From: Linyphia triangularis
Lineage: Eukaryota; Arthropoda; Arachnida; Araneae; Linyphiidae
Reading direction: 5' to 3'
Assembly (NCBI GenBank): GCA_963978545.1
Contig: OZ021722.1
Span: forward strand, 14,105,301-14,169,300
DNA: 64,000 nucleotides
Below are positions 33,886-44,289 of this stretch, one piece after another. Each line of letters begins with the position of its first letter. Position 1 is the stretch's first letter. Both the position numbers and the translations under genes were made by a program. The notes under the pieces are model-generated. The model saw only the letters and a list, made by a program, of their open reading frames with translations, was not told where the DNA came from and did no database searches.

Positions 33886-35200
33886 TAGTGTACCCGTGTA
33901 TTTAAGTATATATTAGGTAGTAGGTGTACCCAAGTATTTTAAGTAATAAATGGTAAATTAACGTATTCATATAGTTTTACTTGTTTGAAAGGACGTTGAG
34001 AAAAACCGAGATTATAATTTCGCAAATTATAATTAATTTTCAAATACATAATCGAGAATGAATTTTTGTTATATTATTTTCTATATCCCCTCTCAAAATA
34101 AATTCCTAGCTATGACCCAGTACCATTTGCACATTCCTTTTCTTTAATATACCCCCAAAATATTAACATTAAGTTGTTTCTTCTCAAAAGATGCACGATA
34201 ATTTCTGTAAACATATTCCCGACATTTATCATCATCATCACATTAGCATAAAATACACTCACATTTTCAACAAGGTGTTTAATTTGCGGGGAGTAATGAG
34301 GGCTGGCTATGGTAACTGCAGGAAACGCCCCTGCATGTTTTTTCTAAAAAATATGGCAACCCTACTCACAACTTCTGCGAGTAGGTTTTTTTTTTTTTTT
34401 TTTTTTTTGCTCCACTGCTATTTTCGATCCCCAGAAAACGACGCCATGTGCAAAGACTTCACTTTTCTTTGGTTGGTGCAGACGTCCAATCACTGGAGAG
34501 GTGACACACGCGTTGTAGACGTGGAATCCGAATCCTCCAATCACAGCAGGGCGGAAAAATTTCCAGGAAACTTACGAAACCCAGTCCATTTCTTCTCATT
34601 CCTTCCCCCTTCCATATTTCTCAGCATGTGGAAAGAAATAACAGCAGAATAGAACCAACTCAAGGTTTACAGAGGGAGAAAAAATGGCATCTACCGAAAA
34701 TGTTCACTTCTCTTAACAGAAGATAATTCGCTTTAGAGAATATAATTACTTTTTCATTTGCTAAAGGGAAAAAAAAATATTTTCTTATATGCCTTGAGTA
34801 TAAAATTATTATTCAAATAGCTCGGAAAGATTGAAAAACACTGGACTTACTGCACGGAAAAATAATTGTTGTGTTTGGAAATGGGTGGACAATGCAAACT
34901 TAATGAAAATAACTGAAATTAGTTTTTACAAATTAGTTTTCATGATTATTATTAAAAAAACTATTTTGTAAAATCAATAAGCGTAAGGATTTACAATTTG
35001 TTTCTTAGTTTTTTTTTTTTTTTTTTTTTTTTTTTTCCCATACAAATTTTAGAAAAGCCAAAAACTTCATGATTCCAGGTAGGCAATTTAATACATTTGA
35101 AAAGTTATTTTATGAGCTTGCTTAGCAAAAGGGTTAAACATTTTTTTCCCCCATTCATTCAAGAGAATAGTATTTGAAAAAACGTTTATCCTAAGCAAGT
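33886..35200. other. Mostly AT-rich; GC-richer patch at 34.29-34.67 kb
   Basis: The GC-richer patch contains an open frame (34191-34652, plus, 153 codons) interrupted by a poly-T run that encodes Phe, so it is not credible as a protein. It holds two CCAATCAC words 52 bp apart (about 34486 and 34538, plus strand), which could mark promoter DNA, but no TATA box or gene follows. T tracts at 34385 and 35010. Confidence 0.35.
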
Positions 35201-35204
35201 ACAG

Positions 35205-35548
35205 AGTGTTATTTTTACTGTATGAGAATATCATCTTTTGATTTTAAATCATTTAAGAGCAATATTTAAAGAAAATATTTTTCTACTCAGCTAGAGAGTG
35301 ATTTTATTCTATGAGGATATAATTTATTTTTAACTTAAATCATTTAAGAACAACATTTGAAGAAAATGTTCTTCTATTCAGCTAGAAAATGATTTTATTC
35401 TATGAAGATATAACTGTTTTGAACTTAAATAATTTAAGAACAGTATTTGAAGAAAATTTTCTTCTACTCAGCTAAAGAGTGATTTTATTCCATAGGATAT
35501 AATATTTTGAACTTAATCATTTGAGAACAGTATTTGAAGAATATGTTA
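35205..35548 (+). repeat. ~90-bp tandem repeat, about 4 copies
   Basis: Unit includes GCTAGAGAGTGATTTTATTC, TATGAGGATATAA, AACTTAAATCATTTAAGAAC and ATTTGAAGAAAAT, with the TATGAGGAT-like word near 35221, 35310, 35401 and 35490. Confidence 0.8.
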
Positions 35549-35833
35549 ATGACGTAAGAAAATAGAGTTATTCTACCTTATAAAATATATATATATATAT
35601 ATTTTATCTAAAGCAAAAATCACTATGGCAATTTTTCCTACTTGCTTCAAAATCCTCCTTTTGAAATGGTTGCGTGGAATAAATTAGATCTGGAAAAGCG
35701 AGTTTATGATAATATTTTTCTTTCAGTAATATTCAAAGTGAATACTATGTGGTTCGTCATTTTTAAACAAAGCGACTCCTTGTATTTCAAGAATGTCATG
35801 TTGCTCATTTTTTTTTTAAATTACAATAGCGGG

Positions 35834-35947
<114 letters not shown>

Positions 35948-35949
35948 CT

Positions 35950-36496
35950 TTTTTTAATCAAAATTCGGGGGAAAACAAGACTTTATCGCACTAGTGCGAT
36001 AAAATTCTTTTCCTCACTCCTTGAACTCAAATTTTATGTAATCATAGTATATAAATAACATACTTTCAGAAGAAATTCATTGACTGGCGTTGTAAACAGT
36101 GATAAATAGAGATATTAAAATTATTTTTGAACGAGATTACAAAAATATTGTATGCAAAACGTACAAAAATACTTTTTCAAACTCGGTAAATCATTTAATT
36201 CGTTCTAACTCATTCGTCCAACAAGTAATTTCTCTAGTTTGAAAAGTATTACTTTTACAACTATTTGTAGTTGCATAAATAACTATTATTTTAGTTAAAA
36301 CAAATAGATGACGGTATTTATTACTGCTTAAAACTTTTTATTATAATGAATGCATATATACCAACCACGTCACTTAAATGCAGTTTTTCAGAGCAACAGA
36401 TTTCAGAAATTAACATTTTCGTTTAAACGAAAACCAAATTCAACAAAAGTCAAAGTGCTCTTTTAAATCATTTATATTATCTTCAATTTTCTGTGT
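35950..36496. other. AT-rich intergenic DNA, no feature
   Basis: No gene or repeat identified; a small palindromic word CGCACTAGTGCG lies at about 35988. Confidence 0.4.
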
Positions 36497-36880
36497 GCCG
36501 ATCAAACGGTATAGTGGTTAGCATACTAGCCTCTAGACCGCGAAGTTGCGGGTTCGAGTCTCGTGTAAGGCTTTGGTTGGTTGTATTCAGATTATCTGGC
36601 ACCGTCAGCAACACGAGAGTTATAATGCGCCGAAACATTCATCATTAGACAAGCCAACATACATTTACAAACACCCATGCCAACACGGGACTCGAACCCG
36701 CAACCTCGCGGTCTAGAAGTTAGCTCGCTAACCACTATACCGTTTGGTCGGCGTCTCGTGTATGGCATGGGTGTTTGTAAATGTATGTTGGCTTGTCAAA
36801 TGACGAATGTTTCGGCGCATTATAGCCCTCATGTTGCTGACGGTGCCAGATAATCTGAAAATAACCAACCAACCAATCAA
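36497..36880 (+). mobile_element. tRNA-derived SINE, copy 5, plus strand, split by another SINE
   Basis: Outer copy reading on the plus strand. The head is at 36497-36571 and the body and AACC-rich tail at about 36753-36880. Flanks TCAATTTTCTGTGT (left) and TCAATTTTGTGTGT (36881-36894) are its target duplication. It landed at the start of a family A copy. Confidence 0.9.
36572..36752 (-). mobile_element. tRNA-derived SINE, copy 6, inserted within copy 5
   Basis: Full-length minus-strand copy inserted head-to-head into the outer SINE just after its B box. The 14-bp duplication is GTCTCGTGTAAGGC (36558-36571) and GTCTCGTGTATGGC (36753-36766), part of the outer SINE's own sequence. Confidence 0.93.
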
Positions 36881-36884
36881 TCAA

Positions 36885-37645
36885 TTTTGTGTGTATGTTT
36901 GTCGATGGAGGGTAAATCTACGGAGGCCTAATTAACCACCTTTTCTCCATCTAATCGGGCTGAAAAACTTTGCAAATAGATTCGATGTCGATGAAAATGC
37001 ATTCTACCAGACTTTGCCGGCTGTAACTGTCACTAAAAGGTAGCTTTTACGGAATACTATTAAACCAACTTGACGTCCTCCAATCGCAGTGAAATAGCAT
37101 TTAACCGATCATTGAAAAAACCCTTTCAGGTTATCAAAATTGTTTTAATAAATAAATTATGAAATAGTTTTAATCAGAATAAATAAAATATATTTGGATG
37201 TGAGTGCATAAATTCACATTCATTTTTAATGAATAAATTTTGAGAGTAGTTTACCGCATATTTTGCTGATAAAGATGTTTTTATTTAAAATTAAATTCCA
37301 ACACGCTGACAACAGAAACGACGCTTTGCTAATGAATATAAAAATTGGACAATGCATATAAAGAATTTATATCAAAAACTTTTTTATGTGTATATTATTT
37401 TATCCACTTACAGAGTCCGGAATACATAGGCCCTAACGATGTTACCGTTTGCTGATAGAGATGGAATTTAATTTTAAATATTAAAAAGAACACCAAGCAC
37501 ACGCTGACAACAGAAACGACGCTTTGCTAATGAGTATAAAAATTGAACAATGCATATAAAAGTTTTATAATAAAAACTTTTTTTTATGTGTATATTATTT
37601 TATCCACTTACAGTGTCCGGAATACATAGGCGCTAACGATGTCAC
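36885..37645 (+). repeat. Interspersed family A, copy 3, with tandemly duplicated 3' end
   Basis: Follows the same order as copy 1 from ATGTTTGTCGATGGAGGGTA. The 3' part from TTGCTGATAAAGATG to CATAGGCCCTAACGATGT is present twice (37262-37447 and 37448-37645) with a period of about 186 bp. Confidence 0.78.
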
Positions 37646-37649
37646 AGTA

Positions 37650-38548
37650 GATATAGCAGAAACACATCAAGTTTTAGTCTATTGTAATGAATATCCACAT
37701 ATCCATATGTTCTTCGGTATTGCCCCTAGTAAAGATATCCCTAAATGTCAGACACGAGGAGATGAAATCTGAAGCAACCAATTAGATGAAAAACGGATCT
37801 CTCATACAAATTTTGACCCCTTTTGCAACGGTCTCTATTGAACAGGACATTCAAAACCTTCTTGCGCAAATGTTTTGCGAAAGTCGAATAATGAATGAAT
37901 AACTCCGATAACGAATGAAGTGAAATCTGATTTGGGACCATTAATGGCTTATGGAGCGGCTTTAAGCGTGTGGTGATCTAATGGAAGGGGGGAGGGGGGA
38001 GGAGCAGCGATCTAGCCAATAGAGTGAGGTCTTAATTTGAAGAAAAGATCAAATACTCCTCCTAATAAGGCAATTCGTGTATCCGAAGAACGGTTTGCGA
38101 AATTGGTGGATACTTAATTCTTGTGGGTGGGGGGGAAGGGATTGCTGGGTCATTAAAGGTTCTAGGAAAGAAATATATCGGGGCTTCTTCAGTGGACACA
38201 AGTTGTTTTGGTCAACGTAACTGAGCAAATTGAAGATAATTACGCGGTGACTAGAGAAGCACAATAGAGGTATTGGCCCTCAATTAAGAGATCTTTAAAT
38301 ATATTATGTATAAATATATTATATAAATATATAGAGAGGAATTTGAATTCGACCAATTAGATGAAAAACAGATCCCGGGAATTTGAAGTGATTAAAGTCT
38401 CTATTCAGATATATCTGAAAAGTACGGGTAAACAACTCATCACGAAAAAATTAGGCGTACTCAAACCTATCCATAGCGCTTATAATGAAAATAAAAGGAT
38501 TATTAGAGTCATTTCTGTTTAAAAAAAAAAAAAAAAAAAAACTTTAAC
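37650..38548. other. Unassigned DNA with G-rich tracts
   Basis: Slightly less AT-rich than its surroundings, but only short open frames. GGAAGGGGGGAGGGGGGAGG at 37984 and GGGTGGGGGGGAAGGG at 38126 have G-quadruplex potential. No gene called. Confidence 0.35.
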
Positions 38549-38551
38549 TAA

Positions 38552-39108
38552 GGGAGTCCGGCCCATGAAAATTTTCAGATTATTAATTTTGAGTTTATAA
38601 AATTTTAAATTCTTTTCCTTAAAATGATACCTCATTTGTAATTATATCTTATTTTAAAGTATTTGTACCAATTTTTTGAAGTAAACAAAATGTTGGTATT
38701 TTTTTTTAGGGGGGGGGGGGGAAACAAAAAAAGAACTTTAAAACCGAATTTCTCGAATAGCCAATTTTTCGTGCTTGGGGGCACATAGCTTAAAATCTAT
38801 TTGCTTGAAATTGTTATACATGTTTCTTTATTGTAATTAAGTACTTTAATTCGAGGAACTATTATAACATATTTTTTTTTTAAATAATCAGTCTAAAATT
38901 TTAAAAAACTTTTAGACATATTTTTAGAAAATTAAAATTATTTTAATTTTCAAGAAAATAACAAAAGTATCATCTTAAAGTATTCAAAAGTATCCACCTG
39001 TTATACTGTGAAAGTTTAATAATGATTGAAGAATCTGTTATTAAATAAGATGTCTCTTCCAAAGTTGCTGAATTTAACATGGGTTCCTGTGGAGATGCCA
39101 TAACCCCA
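38552..39108. mobile_element. TTAA-type MITE, copy c
   Basis: About 560 bp homologous to 10880-11421. The left end is GGGAGTCCGGCCCATGAAAA after CTAA; the right end is followed by an intact TTAA (39109-39112). It contains a run of 12-13 G at about 38710. Non-coding. Confidence 0.65.
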
Positions 39109-39305
39109 TTAAACTAAGCTAACACTCTTAGTTAAAAAGTTCTTTAAATGAAGTAAATAATATGACAGCTCACAATATTTTATAAATATTTTAACTTTAT
39201 ATTGTTTCCTGAAAATTGAAAGATTGTTAGTGTAATTTATTTAGTTTTTGGAAGTTATTTTACTAAGTTGATAATTTATTTTGAGCTTGTTTATGTATAT
39301 ATTTA

Positions 39306-40037
39306 TCTATATATTTAATAGGCAATACGTTTTTTGGGGTTAGTCCGTCCGCCTAAACTACTCAACCAATTTCAATGATCAAGGTGTCATTTTAAAGGAA
39401 ATAAGCTGTAGATTTTCCAAAACGTGCCAAAATAATTTTTTAACACTTTATTAATTAGTTAAATTTCAATATTTTTCATCATTAAGCTACTACAAAGCCT
39501 CAATGATTTTGAATATAAGAATGGCAACATCCTTAAGTAAACAAACCCGCTGCTCGGGGGTTCAACCAACCAACCAACCGTTGCTAATTTTAAAGCTCTT
39601 TTTAAACTCTTCGTTTCAAAGTAGATTTTTTCTGTTTTTCTGAAGCATTTTTGTATTAGAGTAAATATTATTTTGAAGTATTTCTATCCAGAAAATGCCT
39701 CGCGTTGGACGTCGTTCTCTAACGGGGCGACTTATCAGAATAAATAAAAGATATTGGGACTTCAATGTAAGGGCATAACTAATGAAGTTTTAAATCAGAA
39801 TGTTGGCGGATAGTATATTTAACTTTCTATTATGAAACTTGCAATTTGGGTGTTTTCTCTATTAGGCCTTACATTAAAATTATAAAAATTTGGTTACATT
39901 TTTTATGGCTGGCAAACCTATTCAAGCGCAGCAAGATGTTTTAACCACAAATTCGAGCGGCAAAGCCGCTCACTCCGAGCGCAGCGAGGTGTTTGCGGGT
40001 TGGCGAGCGTTAGCGAGCAGGGGGCGAAGCCCCCTAG
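39306..40037 (+). mobile_element. Non-autonomous Helitron
   Basis: The 732-bp element starts TCTATATATTTAATAGGCAA and ends with the hairpin GGGGGC-GAA-GCCCCC (40020-40034) running directly into CTAG. It is preceded by A and followed by T, the host dinucleotide Helitrons split. There are no terminal inverted repeats and no target duplication, as expected for rolling-circle elements. The GC-rich 3' end carries related stem words (GCGAGCGTTAGCGAGC, GCGGCAAAGCCGC). Nothing resembling a Rep/helicase remains, but a 27-codon basic frame sits at 39695-39778. Confidence 0.85.
39695..39778 (+). pseudogene. Possible relic of an N-terminal coding exon inside the Helitron
   Basis: Reads M-P-R-V-G-R-R-S-L-T-G-R and stops after 27 residues. 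The local sequence is GC-richer than the rest of the element interior. It could be the start of a once longer element-encoded or captured protein. I do not recognise a family with confidence. Confidence 0.25.
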
Positions 40038-40452
40038 TATTTGTAAATGTATATTAGAAATTACACGGCCGGTCTGTCTTGATTTTAATGAAAGCAGATA
40101 TTTCCTCTGTCAGCCACTTGTCCATGATAAAAAGGAGAAATAAGATATACTTAGAACTTCAACTAAACAGATGAAAACAAAACTAAAAGATATGAAACAT
40201 TTTTCGAAGTTCAAAATCTCCCTTTCCATGAAAACACTATTTTTCACAAAATTTCTCAACCATCCTACTTTCAGAGATTTTACGAAAAGTTCAATCCTAT
40301 AAATATTTTTAAAACTATTTTCTACATAAGTTGATATCCAAATATCTTATTGTGAAAGAAAGCTTTCAAATGAATTTCTGGTAGACAAAATACTAGTTAT
40401 TTATTAGAATTTAAGTACTGAGTTTTTAGTACTTGAACTATTTGTACCCTTG

Positions 40453-40637
40453 TTGGTTGGTTGGTTGTAATCAGATTATCTGGCGCCGTCAGCAACACGA
40501 GGGCTATAATGCGCCGAAGCATTCGTCATTAGACAAGCCAACATTCATTTACAAACACCCATGCCAAACACGGGACTCGAACCCGCAACCTCGTGATCTA
40601 GAAGATAGCACGCTAACCACTATACCGTTTGGTCGGC
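40453..40637 (-). mobile_element. tRNA-derived SINE, copy 7
   Basis: Minus-strand copy. The left end shows at least three GTTG units, i.e. a (CAAC)n tail on the element's own strand. Flanks ATTTGTAC at 40440-40447 and 40638-40645 form the target duplication, possibly longer with mismatches. Confidence 0.9.
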
Positions 40638-40645
40638 ATTTGTAC

Positions 40646-41217
40646 TATTGTATTACTATTTGTAAAAATATATTATATATTTGAACGGTTCGTTTTTCTT
40701 GATTTCAATAGAAGTTTATTACTTCCTTATCAGATATATATTATAAAAATTAGACTTTATAAGCCATACATACTTTCTTCGTCACTGATTCACAACAATT
40801 TCAGTAGTGAGGACGACATATTTTGAAAAAAAAAAAAAATACTTTGAAGCCCACTAGCTAATAGAATATCTGCGAGCGCGCTTCAGTAATTTGTAAAACA
40901 TACTGTACAAGACCGATAAACAATACATTTTTAGAAAGAATGGAACTTTATTTCGTTCACTTTGCTGTCACAAATATATGAAAGAAAAAAAAAAGTGGCA
41001 AAAGTTAAAAAAAAAAATCAATGGAATTTTTTATATTGTTTGTTCCTCGTGACACCTGGATTAAAACTGGACAGTTTTTGGCATTTATGTTGAACTAACG
41101 CATTATTCAATCGTTACACCACCGAAGAATACAATCGAATAATTCGATTGTTGGTAACAATCGAGTGACTCGATTGTTCTTCATCTCTACCCCTGAAGCT
41201 CCTATAATATTTATCTT
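40646..41217. other. AT-rich DNA; inverted ATTCGATTGT words
   Basis: ACAATCGAATAATTCGATTGT (41132-41152) is a short perfect palindrome followed by a second pair around 41157-41180. It may be a fragment of a hAT-type terminus. No gene seen. Confidence 0.35.
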
Positions 41218-41312
41218 GTCTTAGATTCTCGACCAGGGTCCACTGTACAGTACCATGCACAATTCGCGGCTCACTTGTGGGCCGCGGACCCCATGGGTTG
41301 GGAACCTCTGCC
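41218..41312. mobile_element. Short hAT-like fragment
   Basis: The right end GGGTTGGGAACCTCTG (reverse complement CAGAGGTTCCCAACCC) is a typical Charlie/hAT terminus. The left end TTAGATTCTCGACCAGGGTC resembles its inverted partner. No convincing 8-bp duplication was seen. Confidence 0.4.
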
Positions 41313-41319
41313 TCAGAAG

Positions 41320-41850
41320 ATATTTCGCTTTAACAATTTTGATATTCCCCCTACTTAATTTGGTCTTTTAATTTCTGCATTTTAAACCATTAAAAAACAC
41401 GCACATTAATTGCCCACCAAGTATTTATTTACGAACTTCAGTCAACACACAATTTAACGCATTTTTCGACCTCAACATATTTACTGACCTGCTGTTAACT
41501 TCTCTGCTTTTAGCAAGCATCAAAAGAAAAGCTCGTTTTACAGCGAGGGAGCGCTTCTTTTGATAAAATATACTATTCGAACATAACAATTCGGAAACTT
41601 GTCTAACGTGTTTGGGTTGCCGAATTAGAAGTTTTATCTTCTTGAGCGTCATTTTTGGCGAATTGGGATTTCGCCAGACGTTTATCATAGGCAGACTTTC
41701 ACAGCTAAATTCGTTTCGACTAAGACATATGTATTCTATTTTTTTTTATCAATTATAAAATATCGGAAAGCACTTTCTAATTTTTTATATGCAGGCTTCA
41801 CATCAAAACTATACGTTAACATAAGGAATATGGTCTAAAAATGTAAACTC
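41320..41850. other. AT-rich intergenic DNA, no feature
   Basis: An 87-codon minus-strand frame at 41425-41688 is Lys/Arg/Leu-rich and has no recognisable motif. I leave it uncalled. Confidence 0.35.
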
Positions 41851-41911
41851 AATAAAAACGTCTGCTGTGAAATTAGACTTTTAGTCTAATTTGATGGCAG
41901 ACGTTTTTATT
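41851..41911. repeat. 61-bp hairpin
   Basis: AATAAAAACGTCTGCTGTGA... pairs with ...ATGGCAGACGTTTTTATT around a 3-nt centre; about 26 of 29 bases are complementary. It has no flanking duplication that I could see. Confidence 0.75.
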
Positions 41912-41914
41912 AAG

Positions 41915-42477
41915 TCTGCTATCTGATACGTCTGTAATTTTAACAGCATTTCTGAAAAGTCATTATACTTTTATATGACTCTCTTTATTCGAGGTAAGCA
42001 GCTAAAAGCCGTGTTATTCTACGTACCAACGGCCTATTCCAATTTAACATATACGTACTTTTATTTTTAAAGAAGTTTTAGCCGGAACTTATAATCACTT
42101 CTACAAATATTGTTTTGCATTAAGTCTCTGTTTCTCCGTCTTGTACAGTAATCAATTATCCAGTATTTCCTTTATTTAATTTTGAAGGTTCAACGTATAA
42201 GATAAGGAAATGTGCTTTATCCCTCACAATTTTGACTTCTAGAATAATATACACTTCTTTTTGATACAGTAAATGACACATGTTTATCCTACTACAGCTC
42301 ATTTGTTTCCCTTAAAAATTAGAGTTTGAAGTACCATATTTGATATTGAAAAATACATATCGTTTTACTAAAGGATTCAAAATAATTACGATCTATTTTT
42401 TACCGTTTAGGTTACATAAATGAAAAATTGAAAGAAAAAAAAAATTGTAAAATATTTTTCTATCATACAAAACTAAA
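41915..42477. other. AT-rich intergenic DNA, no feature
   Basis: No gene or repeat identified. Confidence 0.4.
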
Positions 42478-42479
42478 TA

Positions 42480-42893
42480 CAGTAGAGTCCTGATTATCCG
42501 AGTTAATGTGGACCAAGACCAACTCGGATAACTGAAAAACTCGGTTAAAGCGAAAATTAAAAATAAAATAAATCGTATCTGTTTAAATGTATGTTTTGAC
42601 AAGTACAAATGTTATACTATAGGTAAACCACATGCAATTAATAATATATAGTAATGCTTAAAGAGTTTTCTTACTTAAGCCTTAAGACCTTGAGCGACGC
42701 GATAGGAGGAGCAGTGTCATACAAGAAAAGAAATGTAAACATTTTGTTTTCTTGAGTGTTTGAGAGATCAAGTACCAATTTTTTTCGGTACTAGTTTTGA
42801 CAAAGGAAAATATCAGGGGTAAAAGAAATATTATCTGGCTCGGTTAAAGCGGAAACTCGGATAACCGTGGCTCGGATAATCGGGGTTTTACTG
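42480..42893. mobile_element. pogo/Tigger-like MITE
   Basis: The 414-bp element is flanked by TA (42478-42479 and 42894-42895). Ends are CAGTAGAGTCCTGATTATCC at the left and, read inward from the right, CAGTAAAACCCCGATTATCC. Sub-terminal repeats AACTCGGATAAC and CTCGGTTAAAGCG are shared by both sides. CAGTA...GATTATCCGA ends with TA duplication are typical of pogo/Tigger elements. No transposase. Confidence 0.85.
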
Positions 42894-42895
42894 TA

Positions 42896-44055
42896 ATTAA
42901 ATTATATAGGTAGAGTAACATTGCCATTTGGAGAAATATTAGATAATTAACACTTTAGGACATAAAAAAATAATTATATCGCTGAACCTTAAAAATTGGG
43001 TTGAACCTTAAACAATGGGTAGAACTTCAAACAAAGGGATGAACCTTAAACAATGGGTTTGCTATTCACAAAAATCAAGCGCCAAATCAAATAAACGAAT
43101 CCCAAAGATTATTAAAGAAAACACATTTTATTTTCCCATTATTTTAGTTATATTATCTTTTAAATGCAAAAGATTTATTTATCTATCTATAAAAATCTCA
43201 CCCCTCCCCCTTTTTAACTGTATATTTAATAATATTCATTGAGCTAATGAAGTTTTATTTAAGTAAAAATCAGAGTTCTCAAATGAACTTAATATAGTTG
43301 AAACTTAATATAGTCCTCACAATTAAATTAAAAGAATCACCTCGTTGGGATCATATTTTAACAATCATTTTATTCAGTGGATACGCGTGAACGTTTATCA
43401 CTAGATTATGAGTGTCCTTTTATTAGGGAAATAAATTTTATGGGCTCGGAAATTCCCTCAATTATAATTAAAGTGATACTTTCACAGATAGACTTTATCA
43501 AACTAAAACAGTAATTTTTACATATCTATTACTTAATTGCTTTTATCTTTCTATTATGTTCCGAGAAACCTTTTTCAATTTTAATAAAATAAATACTACA
43601 TCGATTCATCTCTTTCGTGCTACGTATTATTACAAATTCAGCATTGACGAGGCATTATTTGGATATGAATTTATAACTTTATTTTATATAACTAGCATAT
43701 TAATGTTTCTTATTTATTTTTAATGTGTTTTAAATTAAATTCCAAAACATTTTAGAAATAATTTCAAAAAGTGAGAAATATGTCTTTTAGGACTGACATT
43801 AGCTCCTAACATAGACATGTTCTTTTTCAAAGTATGCTTCATACTGTTACAAAAAACGCAAATTTTCAAAAATTTTAATGTCAAACAAATTTCCGCAAAA
43901 AGGCAAAACAAAAGTAATATAATGAAACAATTATATTTAATTTTTTTTAATTAAATTCACTCATTTAATTTTTAAGCAAGATTCTACCTCAAAATGAATA
44001 TTGCTTCAACTTTAAAACTTAAATTAACGTGAGTTTGACTACCATTAAATTTTTT
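42896..44055. other. AT-rich intergenic DNA, no feature
   Basis: A short triplication of TTGAACCTTAAACAATGGG-like words lies at 42985-43060. No gene seen. Confidence 0.4.
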
Positions 44056-44059
44056 TTTG

Positions 44060-44286
44060 ACAATAATTAAAATTTGATAATTTTGATTAAAATTTAATAA
44101 TTTAATTAAAGTTTGATAATTTAATTAAAATTTGATAATTTTGACTAAAATTTGATAATTTAATTAAAATTTGACAATTTAATTAAAATTTGACAATTTA
44201 ATTAAAATTTGACAATTTAATTAAAATTTGACAATTTAATTAAAATTTGACAATTTAATTAAAATTTGATGATTTAATTAAAATTT
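44060..44286 (+). repeat. 19-bp AT minisatellite, about 11 copies
   Basis: Unit AATTTGACAATTTAATTAA. Left copies vary (TGATAATTTTGATTAA), while the central five or six are identical. Confidence 0.93.
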
Positions 44287-44289
44287 CTC

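Noticed and set aside
34191..34652. 153-codon plus-strand ORF
   Set aside because: It runs through a poly-T tract giving a run of Phe, which makes the frame dependent on homopolymer length.
39563..39582. SINE tail relic (CAACCAACCAACC) inside the Helitron
   Set aside because: No body or head of the SINE follows; the short repeat alone is not enough.
41425..41688. 87-codon minus-strand ORF as a basic protein
   Set aside because: No recognisable domain, no promoter elements and composition like the flanks.
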